Shown here in pieces: positions 1-11,957 of a stretch of DNA of 64,000 nucleotides. The position numbers and the translations under genes are program-made. How positions within the stretch are numbered: the stretch's first letter is position 1; the number at the start of each line of letters is the position of its first letter. The DNA is from Penicillium oxalicum (taxonomy: Eukaryota; Ascomycota; Eurotiomycetes; Eurotiales; Aspergillaceae), in NCBI RefSeq assembly GCF_001723175.1, contig NC_064657.1:124001-188000 (forward strand), in the 5' to 3' direction. Under the pieces are notes generated by a model. It was not told where the DNA came from and ran no database searches. It saw only the letters and a list, made by a program, of their open reading frames with translations.

Positions 1-954
1 ACAGGTGCGTGGGTTTTCTTCAAGCTGAAAAAAAAAAAAAAAAAAAAAAAAAAAGCCACAGCCCCTGCACAATAACCTACAGGCTTTTCTCGGCGCCACC
101 GCCTCCGGGCCGCTGGCATTGCAATCTTAGGCGGACCGAGGTGGTGTACGAGTTTTTCAAAGTGTCAAGAGGAAGTCGAAAGACCGGCAGAATCAAGAGG
201 GTCCATTCTGGTATCTGCAAACTTCAAAGAATGCAATATCCAGGGATCAAGTCACCAGATAGATGGCAGGAAGCCTCACTGTATCCAATTTATCAGACAT
301 TTCTCAAGGAAAATAAAAAAGGGGGGAACATAAGGCTCTTGATTTTTCTGCTAGATGATCGTCTCGACAACTCCACCACTAGCCCGGATCTAATTGGGTT
401 TCCCGGCTGTCAGGAGGAGAAGCCGTTTAGTTCATGACCTCGAGCGAGCTTATTCGAAGAACTCGGCAACGGGCCCTTGATTGCTGCACGTAGTATGTAC
501 TGTTCCAGGAGCCAGCCGTCTCGGAAAAGAAAGATGAGCACATTCGTACCCATCATAATCTACACGAGTACCTGTGGTGGTCTCTGTGGCTGATGGGGAG
601 AGTCCGAGAGTTCCAAAAGGTGCAGCTGGATCAGAAATTGATCAGGTCATTACTATGAAAAATTAAACTTCAAGAACAAATGGTAAAATCGCAACCCGAC
701 CGAGAACGGTCGTTGGTCCATCCAGATGAGGTTGTGAAAAATGGACCCCTCCTCATTTCCTCATGGAAACCTCCCATTCCCCATAAATGCAAAAAAAAAA
801 TCCAGGCAGAGGACAATCGCGCTCATGTTCTCGTGACACGTGATCTCGTTTGGATGGTTCTTCCCCTCCCAGGTATCAATCTGAATGTTGGGCTGTCCTC
901 CTCATGCTTCCCTTTCTCCCCAAGTCGTCGCCTCCTCGGCGTGATGTGCGCAGG
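1..954. other. Intergenic, no gene recognised
   Basis: I see no supportable gene. A run of 27 A residues occupies positions 28-54. The open frames present have no recognisable domain and no convincing splice pattern. Confidence 0.5.
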
Positions 955-1344
955 TTACTGCAAGGTCTCCGAATGGGAGAAGAGGGTCCATTCACCATCG
1001 GATCCCTGGCCCCAGGTGGAAGAGCATGTGGCGCGGTAAGTCTTCTTGCCACGGACGGCATGGATCTTGTAGGACACGGTTCCGGCCATCAGGTCGATAA
1101 TGATCACGCGAACATCGTCGAATTGATACCCATCGAAGCGATGGAAAGGAGGGGCCATGGCTTCGTGAAATTGCTGCTTGTCTTTTAGAGACAAGATCTC
1201 GGGCATCTGTGGGAACATGAGAACGCCCTCCGGGTTGCACAATTTCTCCACGGCGGGCCCCGGGTTGGCAGAGGTCAACGCAGTCCAGAGAGCCTGCTCC
1301 TTGACTGTGAGATCCTCCCGGATGCGATCGTACATGGACGGCAT
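955..1344 (-). CDS. NTF2-like / SnoaL-fold (DUF4440-type) protein
   Basis: This is a single-exon frame of 129 residues, a normal length for stand-alone NTF2-like domains. The pattern fits a DUF4440-type fold. An N-terminal helix (residues 5-25) with an EQALWTAL core is followed by a segment on loss or setting of a value (LCNPEGVLMFP), a phenylalanine-rich turn near HRFDGYQFDDV, and C-terminal strands (GTVSYKIHAVRGKKTYRATCSSTW) ending in WTLFSHSETL. Such proteins are small cytosolic ligand-binding or isomerase-like proteins, and the substrate cannot be read from sequence. The start is the first in-frame ATG and the stop lies just after the last predicted strand. The gene stands alone. A second NTF2-fold gene lies 4 kb away but is not closely similar. 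Confidence 0.75.
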   Translation of the reverse strand: MPSMYDRIREDLTVKEQALWTALTSANPGPAVEKLCNPEGVLMFPQMPEILSLKDKQQFHEAMAPPFHRFDGYQFDDVRVIIIDLMAGTVSYKIHAVRGKKTYRATCSSTWGQGSDGEWTLFSHSETLQ

Positions 1345-4195
1345 GGTGGATGGTGGGCGGGCAAGTGCACACGTTCAAAATATTCGGGGAATGTGGACGG
1401 ACAAAGTCGGGAGAAAATGGCTGCCAGACGGTTGTACCTATCAGTACAAATAAAATAAAAGTACAAATTAATACAGAGGTATAGAGTCCCCCAAGCGCGG
1501 CAACTTACTAGCTTAAGAGCGAGTCGGACAGTGAAACTAGACTCGGACGGTTGTTGTTCAGTGCGGCGTGAGATTTGACCGGGAGGTAGACGAGTAGGTG
1601 GACGATAACATGATTATGTACGGGGCTGGTTCTCTCAGTCCTTTAGTACTGATGCCCGTCCACTGGAAAGCCTCGTGTCGTGTTGCGAAAATAGATTAAA
1701 AGTGACGTCACGAAGATGACGTTGGAAGGGGGGGAACCGTTGTAAAAGGACGATCCCCAGAAGGGACAACGTTGAACGGCACGTATAAAAACTTAGTTCT
1801 CTTTCACTGAAAGAGTACCGAAGCATACAGACCCGACCATACAGACCTGTGATGGGTGTATTGTGTACGGTTGTGACCACTGCTCCGTCGAGGATGCGGT
1901 GTCGGTTGAACCATCAACCGTCCCAGTCATACCCTTCCATTCAAGACCTTTTGAATCGAGCTCACGGGTCCTGACTTCTATAGTACTACATACCCATAGT
2001 AGCACATACTACATACCATCACAGTGAGTAGTAGTATACTGCCAGGGAGCAGGAGAACCTGGAGAGTAGTGTCACCCCATCCACTTTCTTCACTGGAAGG
2101 CCTCCTCACCCATCTGGACATGCGTCATGCTCCACCGAACGGCCGAGCGCTCTCGCCCGTTGTGGCTTGAGCCCCGCGCGTCATCGGAGATTTTCCATTT
2201 CCTCACTTTGGCTGGGCAGCTGGTCGCCATCGTGGATTGTCTTGGTCCCTCACCAAGAGAGTTCTCATGGCAGTTGCGGGTGCAGAGTATTTGTCGAATG
2301 TCGCACGATCGGGGAGACCTGTGGTCTGCCAGAGACTGGTTGAACTGGACACCTAGGACAACAAACAGCCGCGGCTATTCGGCGTTTTTGATCTCATGAC
2401 CTGGTGCTCTATTTTGGGTGGGAAATCAGAAGCTTCCGACTATCTGCGTGGAAAAAACCTCACTTTGTATCTCTCCATCTCTTTGAATGAATTGCCAGGT
2501 CGAGATGCCTCGATCTTCAAGCGGCACAGCAACTGCTCGTTGACGTCGGGCGGGACTTGGTACCTGGCCGAGGGGGGTGGTTGCCTGGAGCTCGAGGCCT
2601 GCACCGTTGGGGCCACGTGACAAGGCACAGATCGGCCAGCCGGTGGAGACAATCTCATTGTACTGTATAAAGCGCCCTTCCCACACCGGCTTCCCGGTCT
2701 TTGATGTTACCAATGGACGTTTAATACCTTTCACTGCCGCAACTATCTCGATCTCCTTAACACCTACAATCACCCACAGCCAGTCACATTTATTTCGTCA
2801 CTGGGAAAACGACCATATGCCAAATCATCTTCTTGTCAGCTAGCAAGCTGACGGCTTGCTCACGTAACCACATGATCTCCTACCAACCGCCGGGCGTTGG
2901 AAGATAGGATTGCTCATTGGCAGATTAGCGGATCAACGAGGAAGTAGACGCTCTTTTGGATGCGGATTGCTCAACCGACCTTGGAGCACTCTCACCTGCG
3001 AGTCGTAACAGCTTCTCAGTTCCACGAAGGGCCATGGGTTCTCGAGTTGCCCAGGGGAAAAGGGTTTCTAGCACGCTACAACCTCTGTTCTCAATAGCAC
3101 GGACAAGAATATCGATGCCTGTCATGGAAACGTCGCGGTCATACCGTACCTCTTCGCCTAGGTCGCATACTCTGATGGCCTTCTAGGTGGACAAAGAGTG
3201 CGTCCCTCGTGCTGATTTCCAATGTCTACAAAGGGATCGGAGTGAGCGCGATGCGATGAGCAAGGCTCGGCAGACACTCGCTATCTGGAATGTCAAGACA
3301 AGTGAACCAGATACAGTCAGTGTCTTAGTCTGACTTTCCAGTGATGTGGAGTGGAGAAACGTAGGGTTTGAAGGGAGCGACTCAATGTAGCTCCGGCAGT
3401 ATTGCAGATCAATGTGAAAAGGGTACGGGGCAAGCCTGGCGGGTGCAGATCAGAAATATGGCTCAAGGCGATCGCCGGACGATCGAATGATGCCGATCAG
3501 TTTGGTACGATTCTGCGTCTGGCAGAACAATCACTGAGGCGTCGTCCTTGGCGGGCTGAATCCTAATGCAAAGCTCGCTCGTCAATGGCCAGCAGTCCAC
3601 AGTCCGCACAAGGCGGACTATTTCTTTTCACTCTACCGGTAGAAGACATTGCATTCCTCGAGAGCTGCACCAGACAAGCCTCAGAGAGGCTCCGGGCCGA
3701 ATTCAACCCGATTTTCGATGTTTTCTGGATCTGCGGCACTTGATCCGTCCCGTCCTTTGCCAAGCGGCACTCGCGGATGTTCCGATGCTTAGGCGGCCGC
3801 GAAAGCTGGTCTCGTGCACGGTCCTCCTAGCCATCCACGGATGATCTCCGATAAGCCTTTTTTTCGTGACGCTCTCGCGGTGCTTCGATATTAGTAATCT
3901 AGTAATAATTACTACAAAGAATAACCGCTAGATTACAGAGGGACTTTTAGAAAAACTACGACTAAAGGCTAAGGGACCCTTCTGTATTATTGAAAGGGTC
4001 GGAAACGCCTTCCGGCTATAGTGTTACGGCACTGCGTGGTAGGTCGCTATGCGTAGCCGTAACTACCCGCAGGTAACAATGCGATACTTATACCGTCTCC
4101 GCGGCATACCAGACCATGCGTTCTGGTATATTTCAGTCTTTTGGGCTAGTTGGTCAGCGTGCTCGGGTTGCTACACTTAACACTTGTCCACCATA

Positions 4196-4294
4196 CAGTC
4201 ACCGTTCGATAGTGTTTAGAACACGGTACTTCCTCCACGGGCATAAGGATGGACGGGGTATGTATTGCACTATAACAATTACGGACGGTGACTG
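4196..4294. repeat. Small TA-flanked inverted-repeat (MITE-like) element
   Basis: Both ends carry the same inverted terminus. The left end reads CAGTCACCGT inward and the right end reads ACGGTGACTG outward, with imperfect complementarity continuing for about 20 more bases. Both ends abut TA, the target of Tc1/mariner-type elements. At 99 bp it has no coding capacity. One end, with about 10 bp of the same flank, recurs at 6184-6240. Confidence 0.45.
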
Positions 4295-4907
4295 TATAGT
4301 CACGCAGCATAATCTAGCATCCTGTGTATCCCGAGACTACGAAGTGATGAGATCTAACTACGGCGGAATTTCAAGGAACGGGTAAAATGAGCTCTGCCAC
4401 CTTGTACTCCTTGGAGTATATAACTTCTTAAACAGATTGCGCAGCAAGGTGACATTGAGATACTTGAACACCCGGTCGTCGATAGACAGACGGGCAGGCA
4501 CCGGTTTGTTTGACATGTTCGCACCATAGAATATTCTGGCCACGTGGTAGCATCACTTCCAGTCTAGAACGCGGTCTAGGTTGAACTTTCGACTATTTTG
4601 CCACCGCGGGCGTTTATGCAGGGTTCTTCAGCCTTAAGGTTACTACGTATGTTTGTTGTCGTCGTATCCCACGTCGGTTCTTCCCAGTGCTACTATGTGA
4701 TGCTTGTTAGAGTCTCACTTCTCTGCATGACGCTGCTTTCCGTGGTATTATGAACTGCTCGTAAAGGAGGTTGAAATGATTTCTGGTCGGAGAATTGGAG
4801 ACTCCCAAGGTAATAGGAAATGCACGGACATTTTCTTTTGAGTTGGAGATGGGGATGTTGGCTAGCCAATCCTCTTCTGAATGGTACCCTGTCCAATTTT
4901 GCACTTC

Positions 4908-5063
4908 AAATAAGCAAACCCCGGACTATCATTCTTGTGATTGATTGTCTCTGTATCTGTCAGTGGGTAAAAAGGCGTGAGGCCAAAATAAGCGAATCCC
5001 GGACGATAATTGTTGTGGTTGATTGGTCTCTGTATCTGTCATAGTGGGTAAAAAGGCGTGAGG
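4908..5063 (+). repeat. Diverged tandem duplication of ~77 bp
   Basis: Two head-to-tail copies share the segments TCTCTGTATCTGTCA and GGGTAAAAAGGCGTGAGG. The second copy has several substitutions and a small insertion before GTGGGTAAA. It lies 190-350 bp upstream of the start codon of the following NTF2-fold gene, so it is in or near that promoter. It encodes nothing recognisable. Confidence 0.7.
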
Positions 5064-5128
5064 TGATCGATCCGTAAGTCTTTAATCAGGAGGTAGTCAG
5101 CTTGTAGCTGCCTGGGCTGGGGGATGCT

Positions 5129-5134
5129 ATATAT
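5129..5134 (+). promoter_or_regulatory. TATA-like box upstream of the DUF1348-type gene
   Basis: TATATA lies about 125 bp upstream of the start codon at 5257, followed by pyrimidine-rich leader sequence. The placement is reasonable for a fungal promoter. Function is inferred only from position. Confidence 0.35.
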
Positions 5135-5256
5135 TGCGGTGGGCTCACGTACGAGGGTTCCCGTTCCGTGCCCGTCCTTGTCCCCTCTAACCCTCTGAGT
5201 GTCCAATACTTTTGCCTACTTTACAAACGACATTGCCAAAAAAAACATCACCAGCC

Positions 5257-6003
5257 ATGGCCGATATTAAACCTCCGTTCACCGATGAGACGGCCAGGAA
5301 GAAGGTCAAGGCTGCTCAGAATATGTGGAACACCCAGTAGGTTCTGATCTCACTTACCTCTTCCAGACCCCCAAAAGTCCTACCCGCACAATGAGACCAT
5401 ATAGCTGAAAGGGTGTCTGGGGTCTCCCCCCTTCCATTCTTCTGATTTCCAATGTTTGTCCGTGCGAGTTGTGTACACATGCGGGCGTACCCATTTAGTT
5501 CATCCTCTTGTGTTTCTCTTGAAAATCATTATTTTCGAGGCCCTTGAATCGAGTCACATAGAGATGACGGAGCGAACCCCGAAGCACTACTCTAACTAAC
5601 AATACAAAGGGATCCCGCGCGAGTCGCGCAAGCCTACACTCCGGATTGTATCTGGCGTAACCGTACTTCCTTCCTCTCCGGTACAGACGCCATTGTCGAG
5701 TTTCTCACCGCCAAGTGGAAGCGCGAGCGCAATTATCGCCTGCGCAAGGAGCTGTTCGCTTTTCGGGATGACCGGATCGCGGTGCAATTCTGGTACGAGT
5801 ACCAAGATGCGGAAGATGGAATGCGATGGAAGCGATGCTATGGCCTGGAGGATTGGACCTTTGATCGCGAGACGGGGAAGATGTGCAAGCGTATGATGTG
5901 TGGCAATGATTTGCTACTTGGCCCGGACGGGAATGGTGAGGGGCGCTGGTTTGTGGATGGAGTCAATGTAGACGATGTCCCGATTGGTCAAGAACACTGG
6001 TGA
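5257..6003 (+). CDS. DUF1348 / SnoaL-like nuclear transport factor 2 family protein
   Basis: Two exons, 5257-5336 and 5610-6003, join in phase to give 157 residues, the usual length of the DUF1348 branch of the NTF2-like superfamily. The 273-bp intron starts GTAGGT, has a CTAAC branch-site candidate at 5593-5597 and ends AAAG before GGATCC. The fused protein reads MADIKPPF..., then QDPARVAQAYTPDCIWRNR, the typical VAxxYTPDCxWRNR signature. The aromatic-rich core FRDDRIAVQFWYEYQD and RCYGLEDWTFD follow, and the protein ends near PIGQEHW. The first exon's ATG follows CCAGCC, a good fungal initiation context. It is probably a cytosolic small-molecule-binding or isomerase-like protein with no known substrate. 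The 5' splice site is less certain than the frame. Confidence 0.85.
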
Positions 6004-6183
6004 TTACAAGGATTCAATTCAATCAGTTCGAGGTGTCTTTAGAATGACTATTGTAAATCAGACACATGTCCATTCTGCATATAGGTGCCTAGGTAGATCA
6101 AGGTCAGCGGCGTACAACATGAATACCTAGCCCACCCAGTGAGATAATGGATATCTTTGGATAGCGTGCGCCCAACAAGATAA

Positions 6184-6240
6184 GCGGGGTATGTATTACG
6201 CTTTAAACAATTACGAACGGTGACTGTATGGTGGACAAGC
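6184..6240. repeat. Second copy of one end of the small inverted-repeat element
   Basis: The sequence matches the right part of the element at 4196-4294 (GGGGTATGTATT... ACGGTGACTGTA). Its reverse complement also matches the left end together with the adjacent flank CTTGTCCACCATA. It is a truncated or solo end, 2 kb from the first copy, in the 3' flank of the DUF1348-type gene. Confidence 0.5.
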
Positions 6241-7097
6241 CACGATCTTTGAGCTAACCCGGATATAGACTAGCGTATCTTAGGACAATCATTTTCTGAA
6301 TGGACCAAGGGGTATCTGATTTCGAATATGGCAGTACATATGTACTGTAAGCTCTGCTTGGATCAAGCTTTTCGGTCTCCATTTCGAACCGCTTCGAATT
6401 CTATAATGGTCGCTATATTTTATAATAAAGTAATCAAACTGTGACAGATGTATTTTACACAAAATTGCCATACACAAACAACAACTGCCCTTTCTTCCTC
6501 GATGCGGGCTTCAGATACATCTTTCAATTAGTAAAATGCGAAGAATTCCAGTCACAAGTCAAAATCTCTGGCCGACCATCTTCTCATCGCGGTATCCGTG
6601 TGCAACAAACGGATTCAGAGATAAGAAGCGTAAACACCCGCCCGAATGAGTGAAGAAATCTCCATCTCGACCGCAAACCTTTATCCACAGCGATCCACCG
6701 AGAAAGTCTTTGTCCGACTTATCAGCCCCTACTTCAATCCGACGGACGGACACTGGGGTGAAATTGGGTCGAGTTGCTGGCGCTCGTCCGATGGAACGCC
6801 AATCATGCCGCTATCGCGTTGAGGCTCAACCGGCATTCATCAGGAACCGCCGCTGATCGCTCCTCGATCGAGCGCAGGGGACGATCCACTTGAGGAGTTT
6901 TTCTCTGGATGCGGACGTTGCACGGCAAGTACGACGCGATATCGTGGAGACGCAATGACTCAATCAGGTTCAATCCGTCACCGTTTGGTCGCTTTTTCTC
7001 CCGATCCCAAGGCCTTATTAGAACGCGATCGGTCCACTCACGAGACTTTGCGAGAAAATTCCATTCGACCAGTCAACCTCCTTGTCACAGTGTCGAG

Positions 7098-8388
7098 ATG
7101 CCGTCCTTGCAAAAATTTGTGACTTCTTTACTGCTCGCCGGGAGTGCGCTGGGCGCGCAGGTCGCTGCCAACCAGTATGTCCACCATGGCGAAAGGATTA
7201 CCCCGAAAGTTTTCATCGTGTCAATGGTATGTTTCCTCCGCGTGGAGGAGCTTCTTCGTTCCTGAGATCGGGCCCAGAAAGCTTGACTGACAGGTCTGGG
7301 TTCCCTACCATTAGTTCGAGCCCGAAGCCAAAGCATGGTGGAACATTCCCGAGTTCAACTTGTTGGCCCACAATATCACCATTCCCGGCCTTTCCCCACT
7401 CTACCCGGACGTTCACTGCACCGAAGATTATGAGATCTGCCAGTTGATCACGGGGGAATCAGAGATCAATGCCGCAGCCACCGTGAATACCGTGGCATTT
7501 TCCCCCCTCTTCGATTTGAAGAAGACATATTTCTTCATTGCTGGCATCGCCGGTGTCAGTCCCAAGCGTGCCACCCTTGGATCGGCCACTTTCGCCCGGT
7601 ATGCAGTTCAAGTCGCGCTGCAGTACCAGATCGATATTCGTGAACTGCCCAGCAACTACTCCACCAGTTACATCCCCTACGGTAGAGACTATCCGGGTGA
7701 ATACCCAACCAGCATCTACGGCACCGAGGTGTTTGAGGTCAACGCCGCTCTGCGTACCATCGCGGCGGACTTTGCCCGTCAAGCCACTTTTGCCGACTCG
7801 GCCATTGCGCAGGCCTACCGTGCCCACTATGGCAATGGCACCGGAGAATACCAGGCTGCCACCTTGGCTCCCGGCGTCGTCGAATGTGACACCGCCACGT
7901 CCGACGTCTACTACAGCGGAAATCTTCTGGGATCCACGTTTGAGAACACCACCAAGCTGCTCACCAATGGCACCGGGGACTACTGCTCCTCTGCACAGGA
8001 GGACAATGCTACTCTCGAGGTTCTGCTCCGATCCGCTTCTCACAAGCTGACCGACTTTGCTCGGATCATCGTCATGCGCACAGGATCGGACTTTGAGCGT
8101 CCCTACCCCGGTGCCTCGGCTGCGTACAATCTCCTCCTGGCGGACCAGGGTGGTTTCGAGCCTGCCTTGGAGAATATCTACCGGGCCGGCATCAAGGTGG
8201 TGCAAGGAATTCTGGATGGCTGGAATACCACGTTTGCCAAAGGAGTGAAGCCCACCAACTACATTGGTGACATCTTTGGTACGTTGGGTGGTGAGCCCGA
8301 CTTTGGACCCGGGACGACACAGGCTCTCATGGACAGTGGAGCGTACAGGAAGAGAAGCTTGGAGGGTCGTCTCCGACGCCGGGGTTGA
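7098..8388 (+). CDS. Secreted purine nucleoside permease (NUP) family protein
   Basis: Exons 7098-7226 and 7315-8388 give 400 residues, about the length of fungal NUP-family proteins (Candida NUP). The 88-bp intron is GTATGT...TTAG. The N-terminus MPSLQKFVTSLLLAGSALGA is a classical signal peptide. The mature part opens with the family hallmark TPKVFIVSM then FEPEAKAWW, and continues through PGLSPLYPDVHCT, a TGESEINAAATV block, FFIAGIAGVSP and IIVMRTGSDFERPYPG. Several N-x-T/S sequons (NGTGEY, NTTKL, NATLE, NTTFA) fit a secreted or cell-surface protein. The family was named from nucleoside uptake in yeast. Its fold is related to nucleoside phosphorylases, so transport versus extracellular nucleoside binding is unsettled. 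The C-terminus ends in a basic RRRG tail. An alternative start upstream would remove the signal peptide from the N-terminus, so the chosen ATG is preferred. Confidence 0.9.
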
Positions 8389-8798
8389 TCTTGAATGGAG
8401 GGCTCTTGGAATTCTGTGTACACTGGGGGCATCATTGTTATACCTGTCATGTATATGTAAAAACAAGATTCTCGATCTTTGTGCTCAAGAGAAACTACAT
8501 TCTCCAGCGATTCGACAATGTCCCTGATGGCAGGGACCAATTTTCGCGTCCATCCGGAAACAATCTTTCCACCACGTTATCTCCGACTAAAATCCGGGGA
8601 TGACATCGAGATGAGCGCCGATCGCCGTGCGGGGGCAATTGATCTCCAATTCTCAAATTCTCCAATAAAATCCCCCCGCTCCTATCTTGTGTCGCGGGCA
8701 CTCGCAAAAAACCCAACTTTCTTGCCAGCCGAACTCCCAACTTGGAATCAAGCAAAATTACCCTTCTTCTTTTTTTTTGCTGGCAAAGAACCTCCATC

Positions 8799-9837
8799 AT
8801 GGCCTCCATCTTCCAAGCCAAAAAGACGGCGTTAATCACCGGTGCAGCGTCCGGAGTAGGATTCGCCATCGCGAAGCTCTGCCGCAGCAAGGGCATGCAC
8901 CTGGCCCTAATGGACATTGATCAGACGAATCTGGTCAAGGCAAAGACCATGCTCCACGATCTCAACCCCGGCCTTCTGACAGAGGCATACGTGATTGACG
9001 TCGCAGATAGCGAAATCTGGAAGGCGACGGCGCAGCAGATCGCCAAGCTCTTTCCATCAATCGATCTCGTCGTCCTGAATGCAGGCAAAGGGTACAAGGC
9101 GCAAAATCAGGGGAAGGATAAATTGAGTCCCTGGGTAGATGGCGAATACTGGCAAAAGGTATGTTTCAGTCTCAACAATTCTCTTATGATGATGAATCCA
9201 TCGCTCAATTTGCCCATCTTCGTCTATGCCATCGCCCTCCCTTCTCAACTAACTTTTCTTCCTCGCCCAAAACAAGACCTTTGACACCAATGTTCGCGGC
9301 CCACTGAACGGTCTCGCGGCATTACTGCCTCTACTTCGCACCGCTGAAACGACCTCTCCCAAAGCCATCGTAATCACCGGCTCCAAACAGGGCATCACCA
9401 ACCCTCCCGGGGCGGGTAATCCGGCTTACAACGCTTCCAAGGCGGCCATCAAAAGTCTCACCGAGCATCTTGCCCACGATCTTCGCTCAGATCCAGTCAC
9501 ATCTCACATCACTGCCCATCTCTTGATTCCCGGCTGGACCTGGACAGGCTTGATGGGCAACGTGGGACCCACGGACGAGAAAGACGTGCAGAAACCAGCC
9601 GGGGCGTGGTACCCCAGTCAAGTCGCCGACGAGCTCTTCCGAGGTTTGGAGAGCGGCGCCTTCTACATCATCTGCCCGGACGGTGAGACGAGTCGCGCCC
9701 AGGATCAGGCGCGAATGAAATGGGCCTGTGAGGATGTGATTGAGGGACGGTCGGCTCTGTCCCGATGGGACGAGAGGTGGAAAGCTCAGGCGGCAGAGTC
9801 TATTGAGGCCGATGCCAAGGCGCGAGGGTCTTTGTAG
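8799..9837 (+). CDS. Short-chain dehydrogenase/reductase (SDR)
   Basis: Two exons, 8799-9158 and 9277-9837, encode 306 residues. The 118-bp intron is GTATGT...CAAG. Classical SDR features are present. The Rossmann glycine motif TGAASGVG is at residues 14-21, NAG near 94-96 and the structural Asn in FDTNVRG at 125. Ser156 in TGS is the likely catalytic serine, with Tyr171 and Lys175 in YNASK. An aspartate after the second strand (LMDID) could favour NAD(H) over NADP(H). The PGWTWTGLM segment is the usual post-catalytic loop. A C-terminal extension (FYIICPDGETSR... to RGSL) resembles a fungal SDR subgroup of unknown substrate. The upstream ATG at 8742 lacks support; the chosen one begins directly before the first strand. 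It is probably a soluble cytosolic enzyme. Confidence 0.9.
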
Positions 9838-10269
9838 AATCAAGTACAGAGCGCAAAGTTAGATAATGCAGGGGCCTGCCCGAGTACCGTATGTTTTGTT
9901 GTATGAAAGGCAACTTTGAACGAGGTCCAAATTCCGGTCCGGGCGGAGCTCGAAGCCTTCCAGAGGACTGTGTCAATATATACGTAGAGAAGACGGGTGT
10001 TCACTTCAGAAGACTGAGCGCGAGATTTTCGATGACCATTCATTTACAACAAGGAAAAAATCTTCAGTGAAGAACCATGCCATGTCCATGCTCAAAACGT
10101 GACAGAGGATTTGACAACTCTGGCATGTAAGCAGCGAGGCAAATTCTACTTCTTTGTGATGGAATCTCTATTTTCCAACGAGCAGTAGATGAAAACCCTT
10201 GCGACGCATTGGAGGGGCTCATCGAGACCGTCGACATCACACAGCTTGCCCTGGACTGGCTTCATTGAC

Positions 10270-11957
10270 TCACAAAAACCAGCGGAATTCAGCCGATGAG
10301 GGCCCGTCGCGCATTCGCTCCGTTGGAATATCCCTCGCACTCAACGTGATCCCGTCCCGGCGATCGCGCCTTTTATTATCGAACCACATGTACAGCCCCA
10401 ACAGTCCGGAAAGACAGGCACCCGCCGCACCAAAGGCGGAGACAGTGATCAGTGCCCGCATATACTTGGGGGCATCTTTCTCCAAAAAGACATTACTGCT
10501 AACCAGCCCCATCAGGTTCGCCAAGGGTACACCGATGCTGGTCAACAGAACTCGACGACCCTCATGGGCGATATTGTTGTTGTACCAGGTACTCAGTAGG
10601 ACCGAGGGTGCGGACGTCCCCCACGTCATCATGAAGGTCGCAAAATACGCGACCCGTATGTTCTTCTGAACGTCGTTGATAGAGGCGTACACGATAAACC
10701 CGGTGAAGGTCAACAGGAACCCCAGCACGATAAAGGGGGATCGTAGTCGAGTGAAGTCGGAACAAAAGGCGAGAATGAGCAACATTACAGCGCCCGTCAC
10801 ATTAGGCGCGACGGTGTACAAATTGGTCTTGACGGTCGGATAGCCTAGTCGAGCGATGATCTGCGGCATGAAGAGGGAGACGCCCTGGAGAGGCACACCC
10901 AAGCACATATCGATACATAGGAAGACGTAGGTGGTGGGATGCTTGAAAATGGCGACGGCCTCGCGGAATCGAAACTTCTCGTTCACCACCGCACTGGAAT
11001 CGACTTGAATCCGATGAAATGCCAGAGCCTTCTCCTCTTCCGACAGGAAATGAGCTTCGGCAGCGCTCTTGGGCAGATAAAAGAACGCAAACACAGAGAA
11101 GATGACCGTCACGCTACCCTCAATGATAAAAAGATAGCGCCAGGTGGGCAACCGAGACCCTTCGATTTGAAACACACCAAACGCAATCAAGCCGGAAAAG
11201 GCATTTGCGATATTGGAGGCTGCGTAGAAGATTGCCAATCGCCGAGCGAGCTCGCCTCGGCGATAAAAGGTCGTCAGGTAGTAAATGACCAACGGGAAGA
11301 AAGCTGCTTCTGACATGCCCAAAAACCAGCGCAAGGCAAAGAGGCCGCTGAAGTTCTGCACGGCCGCCGACAGGAGAGTGAGAGAGCCAAAGCTGAACAT
11401 CAAAATCGGCAAGACTCGAGCAGGACTGAATTTCTTGCCTATCATGGCAATTGGTGGTGCAAATATCACGTAGGGCACAAAGAATATGGACAGCAGCAGA
11501 TTATACTGATTCGGTTTGAAATGTAAATCTGAGAGTCAACAGCGCCATGAGCATCATTCCGATTGACAGCGACTTGGGGCTTCAATCGAATTTACCTTCG
11601 GTCATATGGTCGGTTTTGGCATTTCCTAAATTACCCTTGTCGAGAGCATTGAACAGATCTTTGTGACGTTTTGTCAGTTCTGGATGTCTGGACCTGGCCA
11701 GTAAAGTGTCGCACTCCCTTCAAGCGAGGTCGCCATGGAAACATACACATGATTGCGAGGATTGGCAGCAGACGCAAATCGAATCGTCGACATAGACGCC
11801 TCTCAGCCTTATGATCTACCACACGGGTGACCTCTTCTGCTACCCCGGGAGCTGAGGGATATTCATGAAGCTTATCAGGATCTTCTACAGAGCCCCGAGC
11901 TCCCGATTTGGAAGAAGTGCCATCCACTGGAAGCTGGTCATTGTCGTTTCGATTCAT
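10270..11957 (-). CDS. MFS transporter, anion:cation symporter (Dal5/Tna1-like) family
   Basis: Three exons on the minus strand (11957-11747, 11658-11596, 11528-10270) join in phase to 510 residues, the standard length for fungal ACS-family carriers. The 63-bp middle exon encodes LFNALDKGNLGNAKTDHMTE. This is the conserved LD(R/K)xNxGNAK motif after helix 1 and is strong proof of the splicing. The third exon begins DLHFKPNQYNLLLSIFFVPY, followed by about eleven more hydrophobic helices and a typical FFPLVIYYLTTFYRRGELARR signature. The family imports allantoate, nicotinate, pantothenate, biotin or small carboxylates by H+ symport at the plasma membrane. Which one applies here is not visible. 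An upstream in-frame ATG at 12002 would add 15 residues. No related catabolic gene is adjacent. Confidence 0.92.

Larger units (their letters stand above)
1345..5256. other. 3.9-kb intergenic region with repeat relics
   Basis: I can support no intact gene here. The interval contains a small inverted-repeat element at 4196-4294 and a diverged tandem duplication at 4908-5063, listed separately. Between about 3890 and 4100 the DNA is TA-rich with many TAG/TAA triplets, which resembles old RIP-mutated repeat sequence. A 67-codon frame at 2925-3125 (minus) was considered as a thiamine-enzyme remnant and not accepted. Confidence 0.5.

Noticed and set aside
2925..3125. Possible remnant of a thiamine-diphosphate enzyme (TGIDILVRAIENRG..ETLFPW, minus strand)
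   Set aside because: The first 20 residues vaguely resemble the start of acetolactate synthase-like proteins, but no further conserved block follows in any frame and the match could be chance.
4908..5063. CRISPR-like direct repeats
   Set aside because: Only two long, diverged units without regular spacers, in a eukaryotic genome. This is a simple tandem duplication.
7459..8466. 335-codon frame antisense to the nucleoside permease gene
   Set aside because: It lies fully over the conserved exon, has no domain, and its openness follows from codon bias of the real gene on the plus strand.
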